Below, piece after piece: positions 17,251-24,751 of a stretch of DNA of 64,000 nt. The DNA lies in NCBI GenBank assembly GCA_020057405.1, contig JAGVFW010000003.1, positions 62,001-126,000 of the forward strand. The letters run 5' to 3'. The stretch is from an archaeon (lineage in GTDB: Archaea; Micrarchaeota; Micrarchaeia; Norongarragalinales; UBA97). The notes under the pieces were generated by a model. The model made no database searches. It had not been told where the DNA came from and saw only the letters and a program-made list of their open reading frames with translations. Every line of letters begins with the position of its first letter. The first letter of the stretch is position 1. The position numbers were made by a program, and so were the translations under genes.

Positions 17251-17608
17251 CGCTTGGGCCATCCTTGAACTCATCAAGGGCAGCGACAAGGGCGCAAAAG
17301 TGGAAGAAATCGTGCGCGATAGCACGCTTGCCTGCACCACTTCCCTAAATCTCTACGAAGCGAAATACAAGCTTACCGGCCGGTACGGCGAGGCCAGAAT
17401 CGACAAAATGCTCGATGAAGTCAGGGCAACAACCCAAATCCTCCCAATCACCGAAGAAGCCGCGCTTGCGGCAGCGGAAGTAAAGCTGCAGCAAAAGCAG
17501 CTAAGCGCAGTTGACTGCAACGCTTATGCTGTCGCCCGGCTCCACAAACTAGAATTCGTTACAGGCGACAAGGGTTTTACCGGACTCGAAGGCGTCGTGC
17601 TGGTCTAA
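17234..17608 (+). CDS. PIN domain toxin (VapC-like RNase)
   Basis: A 124-residue PIN nuclease with acidic residues in the expected places: LLDAWA (Asp, strand 1), NLYEAK (Glu), SAVDCNAYA (Asp) and VTGDKGF (Asp). It probably cleaves tRNA or rRNA when free of its antitoxin. The GTG start overlaps the antitoxin gene by 17 nt. The stop codon lies inside the first copy of the 17-bp array repeat. The last nine codons plus the repeat recur at 23796-23834, where the rest of the toxin gene is missing. Confidence 0.87.
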   Translation: MRILLDAWAILELIKGSDKGAKVEEIVRDSTLACTTSLNLYEAKYKLTGRYGEARIDKMLDEVRATTQILPITEEAALAAAEVKLQQKQLSAVDCNAYAVARLHKLEFVTGDKGFTGLEGVVLV

Positions 17609-17644
17609 GTGCAGGGGGAGCGACTCTAGCTTCTTACTAGAGTC
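17604..17644 (+). repeat. Array repeat copy 1 with hairpin
   Basis: Core TCTAAGTGCAGGGGGAG at 17604-17620, overlapping the vapC stop codon. It is followed by a perfect 8-bp hairpin, GACTCTAG (17622-17629) and CTAGAGTC (17637-17644). The left flank matches copy 4 over the 3' end of vapC. See the array finding. Confidence 0.85.
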
Positions 17645-17710
17645 TGAAGCACCGGGCAGTTAACCCCACAAAACGTTGTTTTTTATGCATGCCAAACAAT
17701 CGCGCCCCTC

Positions 17711-17755
17711 TAGGCGTAGTCACTTAGAACGATTAATTTAAATAGGCGTAGTCAC
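17711..17755 (+). promoter_or_regulatory. fic (17767) promoter bracketed by 13-bp direct repeats
   Basis: TAGGCGTAGTCAC occurs at 17711-17723 and again at 17743-17755, exactly 32 bp apart (three helical turns). The TATA box TTAATTTAAAT (about 17732-17742) sits between the two copies. The start codon follows 11 bp after the second copy. A repressor bound to both would cover the promoter. Confidence 0.65.
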
Positions 17756-17766
17756 CTATTACTACT

Positions 17767-18705
17767 ATGCACGTTGAACTCCGCAAGGCTGGCGAGGGTC
17801 GTAAGTTCTACTTGGCACACTCATACCGGAGAGGCAAGAAAATAGTCAAGCTCCGCATCTACCTTGGCGCGAACCTTTCCCCCGATGAAATAGTGGAGAA
17901 AAAACACCTTGCCGAAAGCACGCTTCGCTATCGTGTCGATGCCAGCGCTGCCATGAGCGACCCGTTTGAAACCGCGCTTTCCAAGGGTGAGCTCGAGGAG
18001 CTTAAGACGCTTGAGGCCAAGGGAGAGCTCGCCATCAAGCACTTGTCCGAGGAGGACTGGCGCAACTTTACCGAAGCGTTCACTTACGACACGAATGCCA
18101 TCGAAGGCTCCACCATACTCCGGGAAGAAGTAGGGGACATCCTCGAGCGCGGGAAGTGGCCGGACAAGCCGAAGGGAGACATATCCGAAACGTATGGCGT
18201 GGCGAAAGCCATCGAACACGTAAGAAAAACCAAGGAGCACATCTCGCTGCCGCTGCTTTTAGAATTGCACCGCATAGTTTTCCTGAACTCTAAGCCGTAC
18301 GCGGGAAAGTTCAGGGCGCGCGGAGTGGAAGTAGTCGTGGCGGACGCATACGGGAATATCCTGCATCGCGGCGCCCCTTCGACGCAAGTGCGAAAGCTCC
18401 TAAAGCGGCTGGTGGAATGGTACGGGAAGAACAAAAAGCGCTACCCGCCACTAGTCCTCGCCGCCGTAGTGCACAACCAGTTCGAGAACATCCACCCGTT
18501 TCAGGACGGCAACGGGCGGGTCGGCAGGCTCTTGCTCAATAATATCCTGCTCAAACACGGGCTGCCGCCGCTCAACATCGAACTGCGCAACAGGCACGAA
18601 TACTACGCGGCGTTGCAGGCGTACGAGCACAAGCATGACATCCGGCCCACAATCCAGCTCATGCTCAAGGAATACCGTGCTCTCAAGAAACTCCTCAAGA
18701 GGTGA
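17767..18705 (+). CDS. Fic family protein (class II) with N-terminal accessory domain
   Basis: A 312-residue Fic protein. Residues 1-60 form an accessory domain (FYLAHSYRRGKKIVKLRIYLG) of a kind also seen at the start of IS1634-type transposases and of archaeal Fic proteins. The autoinhibitory motif TNAIEGS and the catalytic HPFQDGNGRVGRLL follow. It shares architecture with the Fic protein at 18875-19816 but is on the opposite strand and diverged. The promoter has two 13-bp direct repeats. The inverse motif GGTGACTAC straddles its stop codon, with GTAGTCACC 13 bp later. Confidence 0.9.
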   Translation: MHVELRKAGEGRKFYLAHSYRRGKKIVKLRIYLGANLSPDEIVEKKHLAESTLRYRVDASAAMSDPFETALSKGELEELKTLEAKGELAIKHLSEEDWRNFTEAFTYDTNAIEGSTILREEVGDILERGKWPDKPKGDISETYGVAKAIEHVRKTKEHISLPLLLELHRIVFLNSKPYAGKFRARGVEVVVADAYGNILHRGAPSTQVRKLLKRLVEWYGKNKKRYPPLVLAAVVHNQFENIHPFQDGNGRVGRLLLNNILLKHGLPPLNIELRNRHEYYAALQAYEHKHDIRPTIQLMLKEYRALKKLLKR

Positions 18706-18731
18706 CTACACCGCACAATTTTGTAGTCACC
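18701..18731. repeat. Inverted repeat GGTGACTAC / GTAGTCACC at the 3' end of fic (17767)
   Basis: Perfect 9-bp arms at 18701-18709 and 18723-18731 with a 13-bp spacer. The left arm overlaps the stop codon. The same GTAGTCAC core forms the direct repeats in this gene's promoter, so the gene is bracketed by one motif on both sides. It may act as a terminator hairpin or an operator. Confidence 0.7.
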
Positions 18732-18741
18732 CAAAACAGCG

Positions 18742-18798
18742 TGCTTCTAGCCCTAGTCTAAGTGCAGGGGGAGTAAGCTTAGACCTGGACTAAGTGCA
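18742..18798 (+). repeat. Array repeat copy 2
   Basis: Core TCTAAGTGCAGGGGGAG at 18757-18773, preceded by the left arm GCTTCTAG. The core is flanked by GTCTAAG and CTTAGAC in inverted orientation. It is followed by TAGACCTGGACTAAGTGCA, which looks like a second, truncated copy. The 58-bp direct repeat begins exactly there. It lies about 37 bp after the fic stop codon. Confidence 0.85.
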
Positions 18799-18855
18799 TA
18801 CCGAAACGAAAGCACGATAATGCCGAATGTGGCAAAGCCAAATAAAAAGTGTCTC
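18798..18855 (+). repeat. 58-bp direct repeat, left copy
   Basis: Begins ATACCGAAACGAAAGCAC and ends AAAAAGTGTCTC. It matches the copy at 19921-19978 at 53 of 58 positions by eye. It sits 19 bp beyond the 3' end of the minus-strand fic gene (18875) and contains a small TGCC-GAATGT-GGCA dyad. Confidence 0.9.
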
Positions 18856-18874
18856 GAGTTTGAGCGGACTTGGG

Positions 18875-19816
18875 CTATGCGCGCTTGTCGTGCCCGTTTT
18901 CGGCTTGTTCTTCGGGTTTCAGGATCGTGTACTGCTCAAGCAATTGCTGGGAAAGAAAGCTCGCGAAAGGCTTTTGGTTTCCCTTGTCCGCTTCTTCGAT
19001 CGCGTTGTAGTATTGTTCCTTGTTTCTCGTTTCAATGATTGCCGGCGGGAATCGATTCCGCATGAGGATCCAGTTCATCAACAGCCTTGACGTGCGACCG
19101 TTGCCATCGGTGAAGGGATGGATTTGAACGAACCCATTGTGCAACCATGATGCCAATTCTACAGGATGAAGCGCGCGCTTATTTTTTTGATATTCCTTGA
19201 AGAGTTCGCCCATCAACCGCGGTACGTCCTTTGCTGCCGGAGGCTTCCAGTCCGAACCGCCGATTCCGACTTCACTGTCGCGGTAATCGCCTTGAATCCT
19301 GCACGTCGTGTTTTTCGTGATCTCAAACTGTATTTTGCACGCGAATTCCTTGTTCACCTGTCCCTTGTACGACTTGACGAATTCCCACGCATCCTTGCCG
19401 TTCAACACCTCGATGACGTCGTTCGTCTTTACGCCTTGCGGCGCGATTCCTTCGGAAAGAATGAGCGCGGTTTGCCGCAAGGTGAGCGGATTGCCTTCGA
19501 TCGCGTTCGTGTTGTACGTAAAGCGCACGAGAAAATCGCTCGGCACCATGCCCTCCGGAAAACCCTTGAACGCGACTACGGCTGAATGCAAGTCCTCGAG
19601 CCGATCTTCCGCTTCCTGCGACAGCCACTTCGCCTCGTAAGGCTTCGGCGCCTTTCGTTCAAGCTCTGAAAAATACTTTTGCAACTCATCGTGGCCTGGC
19701 ACTTTCCTCCCCAAAAACACCCGAACTTTGCTAACCTTGGTGGGAGAAAGGCGCACGCTCTTGACGAGGTAGAAATAGTCGTGCTTCCCGTGCCTCTGCT
19801 TCTCGATAAACGCCAT
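18875..19816 (-). CDS. Fic family protein (class II) with N-terminal accessory domain
   Basis: A 313-residue Fic protein. The same N-terminal accessory domain as the protein at 17767 is present (YFYLVKSVRLSPTKVSKVRV). TNAIEGNPLTLRQT is the inhibitory helix and HPFTDGNGRTSRLL the catalytic motif. The gene lies between two 58-bp direct repeats. Its promoter has three copies of a TGTAGCCATA-like motif around the TATA box. Targets are unknown; the accessory-region location suggests a toxin or defence function. Confidence 0.9.
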   Translation of the reverse strand: MAFIEKQRHGKHDYFYLVKSVRLSPTKVSKVRVFLGRKVPGHDELQKYFSELERKAPKPYEAKWLSQEAEDRLEDLHSAVVAFKGFPEGMVPSDFLVRFTYNTNAIEGNPLTLRQTALILSEGIAPQGVKTNDVIEVLNGKDAWEFVKSYKGQVNKEFACKIQFEITKNTTCRIQGDYRDSEVGIGGSDWKPPAAKDVPRLMGELFKEYQKNKRALHPVELASWLHNGFVQIHPFTDGNGRTSRLLMNWILMRNRFPPAIIETRNKEQYYNAIEEADKGNQKPFASFLSQQLLEQYTILKPEEQAENGHDKRA

Positions 19817-19818
19817 AA

Positions 19819-19897
19819 TATGGCTACATCTTCAAACTATTTAAATATTGTGGTCATAATGCCTACTTTTACGCGCCTAATATAAATTGTAGCCATA
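19819..19897 (-). promoter_or_regulatory. fic (18875) promoter with three TATGGCTACA-type operators
   Basis: On the plus strand TATGGCTACA lies at 19819-19828, TGTGGTCATA at 19849-19858 and TGTAGCCATA at 19888-19897. The first and third are perfect inverted 10-mers; the middle one has two mismatches. The minus-strand TATA box AATATTTAAATAG (about 19837-19849) lies between the first and second sites. Confidence 0.6.
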
Positions 19898-19920
19898 CGG
19901 ATTAATCTCGAGGGGAATTT

Positions 19921-19978
19921 ATACCGAAACGAAAGCACAGAAATGCCGAATGTGGCAAAGTCGAATAAAAAGTGTCTC
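19921..19978 (+). repeat. 58-bp direct repeat, right copy
   Basis: Second copy of the repeat at 18798-18855 (53 of 58 identical by eye). It ends 9 bp from the 3' end of the minus-strand exporter gene. Both copies therefore lie just downstream of a minus-strand gene. Confidence 0.9.
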
Positions 19979-19987
19979 TGCTTTTGG

Positions 19988-20731
19988 TTAAATCAAGTGA
20001 AGACCCGAAGCCAAAGCAACTAACCCCGAAAGCAAGACCAAAACCAATGAAATTTTCCTAAATAATTCGTCATCGACCTTGTGGACGATTGCCATGCCTG
20101 CAAGAGAACCTACGACCATTGCCGGAAAAAGCATAATCGTATAATTAATCACCTCGTTCGTAAGCAGGCCGTTCACAAAATAGAACGGAATCGTGAGAAG
20201 AAAGAGAACTGAAAAATAGGCGACTAAATCGGCGCGAAAATCATCTTTTTTTGTCCCTTGGTTTGCTAGAAAGAGCACTACTGGCGGACCGCTCATGGTG
20301 GTGCTGCCGTTAAGGACTCCACTTGCAAAGCCCGTTATCGCAAATCCCGTCAGCTTATTCTTTATTTCACGCCTGAAGCCAACGATCAACGCCAGGGCGG
20401 TTAAGGCGACTATTGTTCCTGCGAAAATTTTTAGCGTTGCAACGTCCAAATACAAGAGAATCCAAGTTCCTATCGGAATGCCCGCCAACCCGGCAACCAG
20501 CAATGGAAGTATGCGTTTGAAGCTGACGTTACGCCAGACCTGCACTAACACGATGAAATTTATCGCAGTGTTAAGGAGGAGAACTATTGGTATTGCCGTC
20601 TTTGGAGACAAGAAAAGTACGAGGAGTGGAACCGATACAAGGGCAAAACCAAATCCCGTCAAACCATAAGTCAAAGCAGCCAGGAGGATTATTGCAAACG
20701 CAAAAACAATCGGGATAGAAACTTCAAACAA
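19988..20731 (-). CDS. TauE/SafE family membrane transporter
   Basis: A 247-residue protein with about eight hydrophobic helices. The N-terminal repeat has LTYGLTGFGFALVSVPLL, and the second half has the related GFASGVLNGSTTMSGPPVVLFL, giving the two-fold repeat of the TauE/SafE (DUF81) family. Members export sulfite, sulfoacetate or related anions; the substrate here is unknown. The gene lies within the accessory array with a 58-bp repeat at its 3' end. The start codon lies about 160 bp from array copy 3. Confidence 0.85.
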   Translation of the reverse strand: MFEVSIPIVFAFAIILLAALTYGLTGFGFALVSVPLLVLFLSPKTAIPIVLLLNTAINFIVLVQVWRNVSFKRILPLLVAGLAGIPIGTWILLYLDVATLKIFAGTIVALTALALIVGFRREIKNKLTGFAITGFASGVLNGSTTMSGPPVVLFLANQGTKKDDFRADLVAYFSVLFLLTIPFYFVNGLLTNEVINYTIMLFPAMVVGSLAGMAIVHKVDDELFRKISLVLVLLSGLVALASGLHLI

Positions 20732-20881
20732 GGTAATTCAACTCTGCCAATTTACATTATCGCTCAGTTTGTTTAAATAGTGCCTAATGCCCTTTCGTTG
20801 ATCACCTAAAAAATGCTGAATTAATTAACGGCCAAATTCTACATTTCTGTGTAACATGAGGGCGAAAAACTTCGGTATACC

Positions 20882-20925
20882 TTTAGACCAGGTCTAAGTG
20901 CAGGGGGAGTGCTTTGAACCCACGG
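20882..20925 (+). repeat. Array repeat copy 3
   Basis: Core TCTAAGTGCAGGGGGAG at 20893-20909, preceded by a perfect palindrome TTAGACC-A-GGTCTAA (20883-20897) that overlaps the core. The right flank TGCTTTGAACCCAC, read on the minus strand, resembles a tRNA T-loop followed by an acceptor strand. It lies 23 bp beyond the 3' end of the beta-helix gene. Confidence 0.85.
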
Positions 20926-20932
20926 AATAGGG

Positions 20933-23704
20933 CTACCCGCGGGGGAAGGGGAAGTCGGCCATGAGGCCTACGGGAGTGGTGTTGAAGTTGGTGAAGCCGG
21001 TTGCCAGGACTGCCCCGTTTTGGACGAAGTAGTCGCCTGCGGCGGGATTCCTGAACTGGGGGTCGGCGGTGACTGAATTGACGTCAAAGCCGTATTGCGA
21101 CTGCCATTGGGCGAGAGGGATTTTTGGCGTTCCTACTTGAATCGTATACCTCCCATCAGGCCGGTAAAACGAGTTGTAATCCGAAGCGCTTACTTTGTCG
21201 GATTGCCAGTCTGCAAACTTGAACATGGTGGGATCGAGCGCGTTCGAGGTGGAGGCATAGAAAATATTGCGAGTAATGTTCAGGTGGTGGTTGGGCATGC
21301 CCAGATACGCTTGGAAGAAAGCAAGCTCTCGCGGCTCGTCGGTTGCTACAATGTTGTTGGTGAGCGTGTTGTAATCGCCTTTGATTAAGAAAGTATAGGG
21401 ATTGGTGCGGATGTTGTAAACGAGGTTGTTGCTGACCATATTGTATCCGGACCCATCGTCAAGGTACATGCCAACGGCGAATGGATTGTTGACTTGAGTG
21501 GTCGCGGTAATGTCGTGAATGACATTGTTGGTGATGAGATTGTCCTTGCCGGAACCCCACAAATAGATTCCGCCGCCGTCATGCGTGTCCCGCATCACGT
21601 CCGAAACGTCGTTAAAGGCGATGGTGCCGTTTCTGGCGTAGACGTAATCGCGGTAGTTTTCCTGAGTTGCGTCCGGAATGAAAAGTTTAGTGTAGTTGAG
21701 AGTAAAGCCGAGGTAGAGGATTCCAGCGTAATTTCCGCGGTGGATTTTGTTGAAGGACACGTTGGTCGAGCTGATGCGCGCGAGAAGCATTCCCGCGGCC
21801 CTCGAATAGCGCCGGCCGAAGTCGTAAAAGCGGTTGTTGACAATGCGGTTAAAGCCACTCACGTCGCCATTGCCCGGATAAGGGCCGCCCAATTTGATTG
21901 CATCAGCGCCAAGCTCGTTTAGGTAATTGCCGTAAATGTCAAGGCCAGTAACGTAGAAGCCGCCCGTAATTCCATGAGTCAGTTGCTTGAATTCATTGAA
22001 GCGCACGCGGATGTTGTCGGCGTAGGCCACATGCAATCCCGTGGGCGTGCTTAGCGGCCCGTTGGAATTGGCTGTCTTAAAGCCGTTGCCCATTTCGAGA
22101 GTCAGGCCGCGCAGTTCGATGTTCGACGTTTTTACCGAGGGCGAAGAGCCGGAGACCTGGATTATCCGCTCGATTGTGGGCGCCAGGATTTCCTGCGAGT
22201 CAATCGGCGCGTTTCGCGGCCAGTAGTAAGTCAGGCCGGTCGTCTCGTCGTAGAAAAATTCTCCGGGAGAGTCAAGAAAGTCGAGTGAATTGATGAGGGC
22301 AAACCGGTTGTTGAGTCTTATGACGTAGCTCGTGTTGGCTGACAGGTTGATTGTGCGGGTGGAGAAGTTGACGTAAGTGATGGGAGTTATGTCAACGGCC
22401 CAGTCGTAAACGTAAGAGCCGCTTCCGCCGGGGAAGATGTAGGCCTTGGCACTGGAGTAGGAAAACGTGTCGGGAAGCGCGCCGGACGGGTAGACGAAGC
22501 TCGTGAAGTTGTTGTCGCCATAGCCGGCAACTTTCAGGTAACCTGAATTGGGCGTGCGCGCGGGCACCGCCTCGACGCCATTTTCGTAAAGCGAGTAAAT
22601 ATTGGGGCCTATGTTTGCAACGTAGATGTTGCCTGAATAAAGCGTCCAGCCGGTCGCGGCCTTGGATGCAATCAACCTTGGCTTCTCGCCGTAGTAGTTG
22701 CGCCAAATAACGCGATAGCCGTTCTTTCCGGAATCCGGGGGCTGGAGCAAAAGCCCGCTCGTAAGGTAGTACTTCCCACCTCGAAGAAAGACAACCGCAT
22801 TAGAGGTCATTCCGGAAGTGATGTTGGTGCGGATTGTAGTCTGGGCTTTTGAGAGTGTTAGGAATGGTGCGGTTAGTGTGCCGGGGTTGTTGTCATTGCC
22901 GTTTGTTGCAACGTAGAAGAAGACTGTCGAGTCGCAGGCGTCGCCCACGCCATTCTCGTCCGCATCCCATTGGTTGGCGTTCGCCACTGACGGACAATTG
23001 TCAACTGAATCGAGCACGCCGTCGTCGTCTGAGTCGGGCGGGGGCGTCGGAGTCGGCGTGGGAGTGGGAACGCAGGAGGGGCACGGTGTTGGCGTGGGTG
23101 TAGGCGAGCCGCTTGGCGTGGGGCTCGGCGTTGGGCTGCTGTTTGGAGTTGGCGTTGGGCTTCCTTGCGGGCCCGGAGTTGGGGTCGGCGATGATGTTGG
23201 CCGGGGGGTGACTATAGGGAGAGTAGAGTTCACGCAGTGCTCGGCAGGCGCGATTGATATTCCTTCGCAGCTGGCGACACACACGTTAAAGTAAGTCCTG
23301 CCGTCAGAGCCGCAGACCGGCGTGTAAACGCTTGGGCAAGCGCATGGGTCGGGCGTAGGTGTTGCCGTCGGCACCGGAATCGGCTGGACTGAAGGCATTG
23401 GCGTGGGCGTTGGGCTGGGCGTCACGATTGGCGTTGAAAATAAGTCGAGTCCCCGCAAGCCGAACAGGTTTTTGCCTAGCTCGCGAATTTTGGTGACGAT
23501 TTTCATCTGCGCATCCACCATCTGCTGCGCAACAGAAACAATAGGATGATACTCCGATTGCGTAGGCGGGGAAGAAACGATGAAGAAAGAACCTGCGAGT
23601 GTAATGTAAGCCAAAACCGCGATTAGAAAAACGATTGTAAAGGCCGACGCCGCACTTTCGCCTAACCTACCGCGCAGCGCCTCCAGCTCTTCCCAAAAAT
23701 CCAC
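20933..23704 (-). CDS. Secreted multi-domain surface protein: Kazal, TSP3 and right-handed beta-helix (paralogue)
   Basis: A 923-residue paralogue of the protein at 8127-11069. It has an N-terminal hydrophobic segment (TIVFLIAVLAYITLAGSFF), a Kazal-like domain (CACPSVYTPVCGSDGRTY), a Pro/Thr-rich linker, a TSP3 loop (DDDGVLDSVDNCPS) and a C-terminal parallel beta-helix. The first ~350 residues closely match the paralogue up to RNYYGEKP. After that the helix domain is strongly diverged. The start is GTG behind a TATA box of the same sequence (TTCTTAAATTCC). It is the only large structural gene in the accessory array. Confidence 0.85.
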   Translation of the reverse strand: MDFWEELEALRGRLGESAASAFTIVFLIAVLAYITLAGSFFIVSSPPTQSEYHPIVSVAQQMVDAQMKIVTKIRELGKNLFGLRGLDLFSTPIVTPSPTPTPMPSVQPIPVPTATPTPDPCACPSVYTPVCGSDGRTYFNVCVASCEGISIAPAEHCVNSTLPIVTPRPTSSPTPTPGPQGSPTPTPNSSPTPSPTPSGSPTPTPTPCPSCVPTPTPTPTPPPDSDDDGVLDSVDNCPSVANANQWDADENGVGDACDSTVFFYVATNGNDNNPGTLTAPFLTLSKAQTTIRTNITSGMTSNAVVFLRGGKYYLTSGLLLQPPDSGKNGYRVIWRNYYGEKPRLIASKAATGWTLYSGNIYVANIGPNIYSLYENGVEAVPARTPNSGYLKVAGYGDNNFTSFVYPSGALPDTFSYSSAKAYIFPGGSGSYVYDWAVDITPITYVNFSTRTINLSANTSYVIRLNNRFALINSLDFLDSPGEFFYDETTGLTYYWPRNAPIDSQEILAPTIERIIQVSGSSPSVKTSNIELRGLTLEMGNGFKTANSNGPLSTPTGLHVAYADNIRVRFNEFKQLTHGITGGFYVTGLDIYGNYLNELGADAIKLGGPYPGNGDVSGFNRIVNNRFYDFGRRYSRAAGMLLARISSTNVSFNKIHRGNYAGILYLGFTLNYTKLFIPDATQENYRDYVYARNGTIAFNDVSDVMRDTHDGGGIYLWGSGKDNLITNNVIHDITATTQVNNPFAVGMYLDDGSGYNMVSNNLVYNIRTNPYTFLIKGDYNTLTNNIVATDEPRELAFFQAYLGMPNHHLNITRNIFYASTSNALDPTMFKFADWQSDKVSASDYNSFYRPDGRYTIQVGTPKIPLAQWQSQYGFDVNSVTADPQFRNPAAGDYFVQNGAVLATGFTNFNTTPVGLMADFPFPRG

Positions 23705-23795
23705 GCTAGGCTAACGCCAAGGGAATTTAAGAACAGAACGGCTCTCTGCTGTCGAAACACTAATGGAAAAGAAAAAAAGCGCATAGCTAACGGTG

Positions 23796-23822
23796 GAACT
23801 CGAAGGCATCGTGCTGGTCTAA
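23796..23822 (+). pseudogene. Remnant of a vapC 3' end
   Basis: Codes for ELEGIVLV and a stop, against GLEGVVLV and a stop at the true end of the PIN toxin gene (17608). The nucleotide match continues without a break into array repeat copy 4, exactly as the toxin gene continues into copy 1. No toxin coding sequence precedes it. The rest of a second toxin gene was probably lost by recombination or deletion. Confidence 0.75.
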
Positions 23823-23879
23823 GTGCAGGGGGAGTACGCTGAGACGTCGTCTAGAAGCGGACTTTGCGAGACACAATTG
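23818..23879 (+). repeat. Array repeat copy 4
   Basis: Core TCTAAGTGCAGGGGGAG at 23818-23834. The left flank matches copy 1 (vapC end). The right flank (CGCTGAGACG, GTCTAGAAG, GGACTTTGCGAGACACAATTG) matches copy 5. The copy is thus a hybrid of the two, as expected from recombination at the core. Confidence 0.88.
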
Positions 23880-23915
23880 ATTCGTTGATTAATATAGTCC
23901 TAAAATCAATTATTC

Positions 23916-24707
23916 TTGACAGAGGGAATCAACTTGATTTTGCGTCCAAGAACTTTAAAGTCAATGGCTGAACAACTAGCCCAATTGCCCCCTCAAAGAC
24001 GGAAAGTAGTGGTTTTAGTCGGTAGACACCTAAATGAAGGGTCAGTAAACTTAGCAAACAGGTGTCATGAATCTTGGGGAAAAAAAGGCGCGGTCACCAT
24101 CCAACTTCCAGTGGACTGGACTCCAGAAGGTTTTTGGCATAGTGCGATGCAACGAAATCTCACTGCTGAAGAAGTAGAGAATGAAGCGAAAGCTATTCCT
24201 TCAGATGAGGCTATTTTAGACTTTCTCTTCAAAAGAGGATTTCGAATTCCGGTTCTAAATATCCACGGCGCTGGACACGAGGCGCGCGATATAACTAATT
24301 CTTCTGCGGAAACTGCCGAGAATAGGGAAAAAATCGAGACTGAACGGACTCCGACAACAAGCATAACCACAGGTAATAAAACGAGAATTTTCGAGCACAA
24401 ACTCATTCGCCATCACTATGGTAATATTGAACATCCTAACGAAATTTTGATAGAAATATATTATGGCGGATCTAAAAGAAATACTAAATCTCTAGAATAT
24501 GCGGTAGGTTTGGATCCGCATTCGAGACTCGCAGTTAACAATTCTCCGAGTTATATTGCAAAAAGATACTTGCGCGGCATCGTTATCAACCGCGGTTCAC
24601 TTGAGCGCCTTCACAAGGACGTGACTCCGAAAATAGAAGAACTGATTGAACACCTATCAAAAACCGGTCTAAAAGCAAGGCTTGGAAAAAGAGACTATAT
24701 TCGCTGA
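23916..24707 (+). CDS. Uncharacterised protein
   Basis: Up to 263 residues; no family recognised. A hydrophobic strand KVVVLVGRHLNEG near residue 30 and VLNIHGAGHE near residue 115 hint at an alpha/beta hydrolase-type fold with a conserved His, and RYLRGIVINRGSLERLHK near the C-terminus is charged. A middle section (residues 128-155) is Thr/Glu-rich and probably disordered. The sequence is clearly more AT-rich than its neighbours, suggesting acquisition. Starts are uncertain: TTG 23916 (near-leaderless behind TTAATATA), TTG 23934 (after GAGGGA) or ATG 23962. GAGACACAATTG upstream and AATTGTGTCTC right after the stop bracket the gene. Confidence 0.7.
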   Translation: MTEGINLILRPRTLKSMAEQLAQLPPQRRKVVVLVGRHLNEGSVNLANRCHESWGKKGAVTIQLPVDWTPEGFWHSAMQRNLTAEEVENEAKAIPSDEAILDFLFKRGFRIPVLNIHGAGHEARDITNSSAETAENREKIETERTPTTSITTGNKTRIFEHKLIRHHYGNIEHPNEILIEIYYGGSKRNTKSLEYAVGLDPHSRLAVNNSPSYIAKRYLRGIVINRGSLERLHKDVTPKIEELIEHLSKTGLKARLGKRDYIR

Positions 24708-24718
24708 AATTGTGTCTC
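24708..24718. repeat. AATTGTGTCTC at the 3' end of the unknown gene
   Basis: Begins at the base after the TGA stop. It is the exact inverse of GAGACACAATT at 23868-23878 in front of the same gene, so the gene is enclosed by an inverted 11-mer. Confidence 0.7.
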
Positions 24719-24751
24719 TGGATATGAAAACAAGTCGTTGGCGACAAGGTC

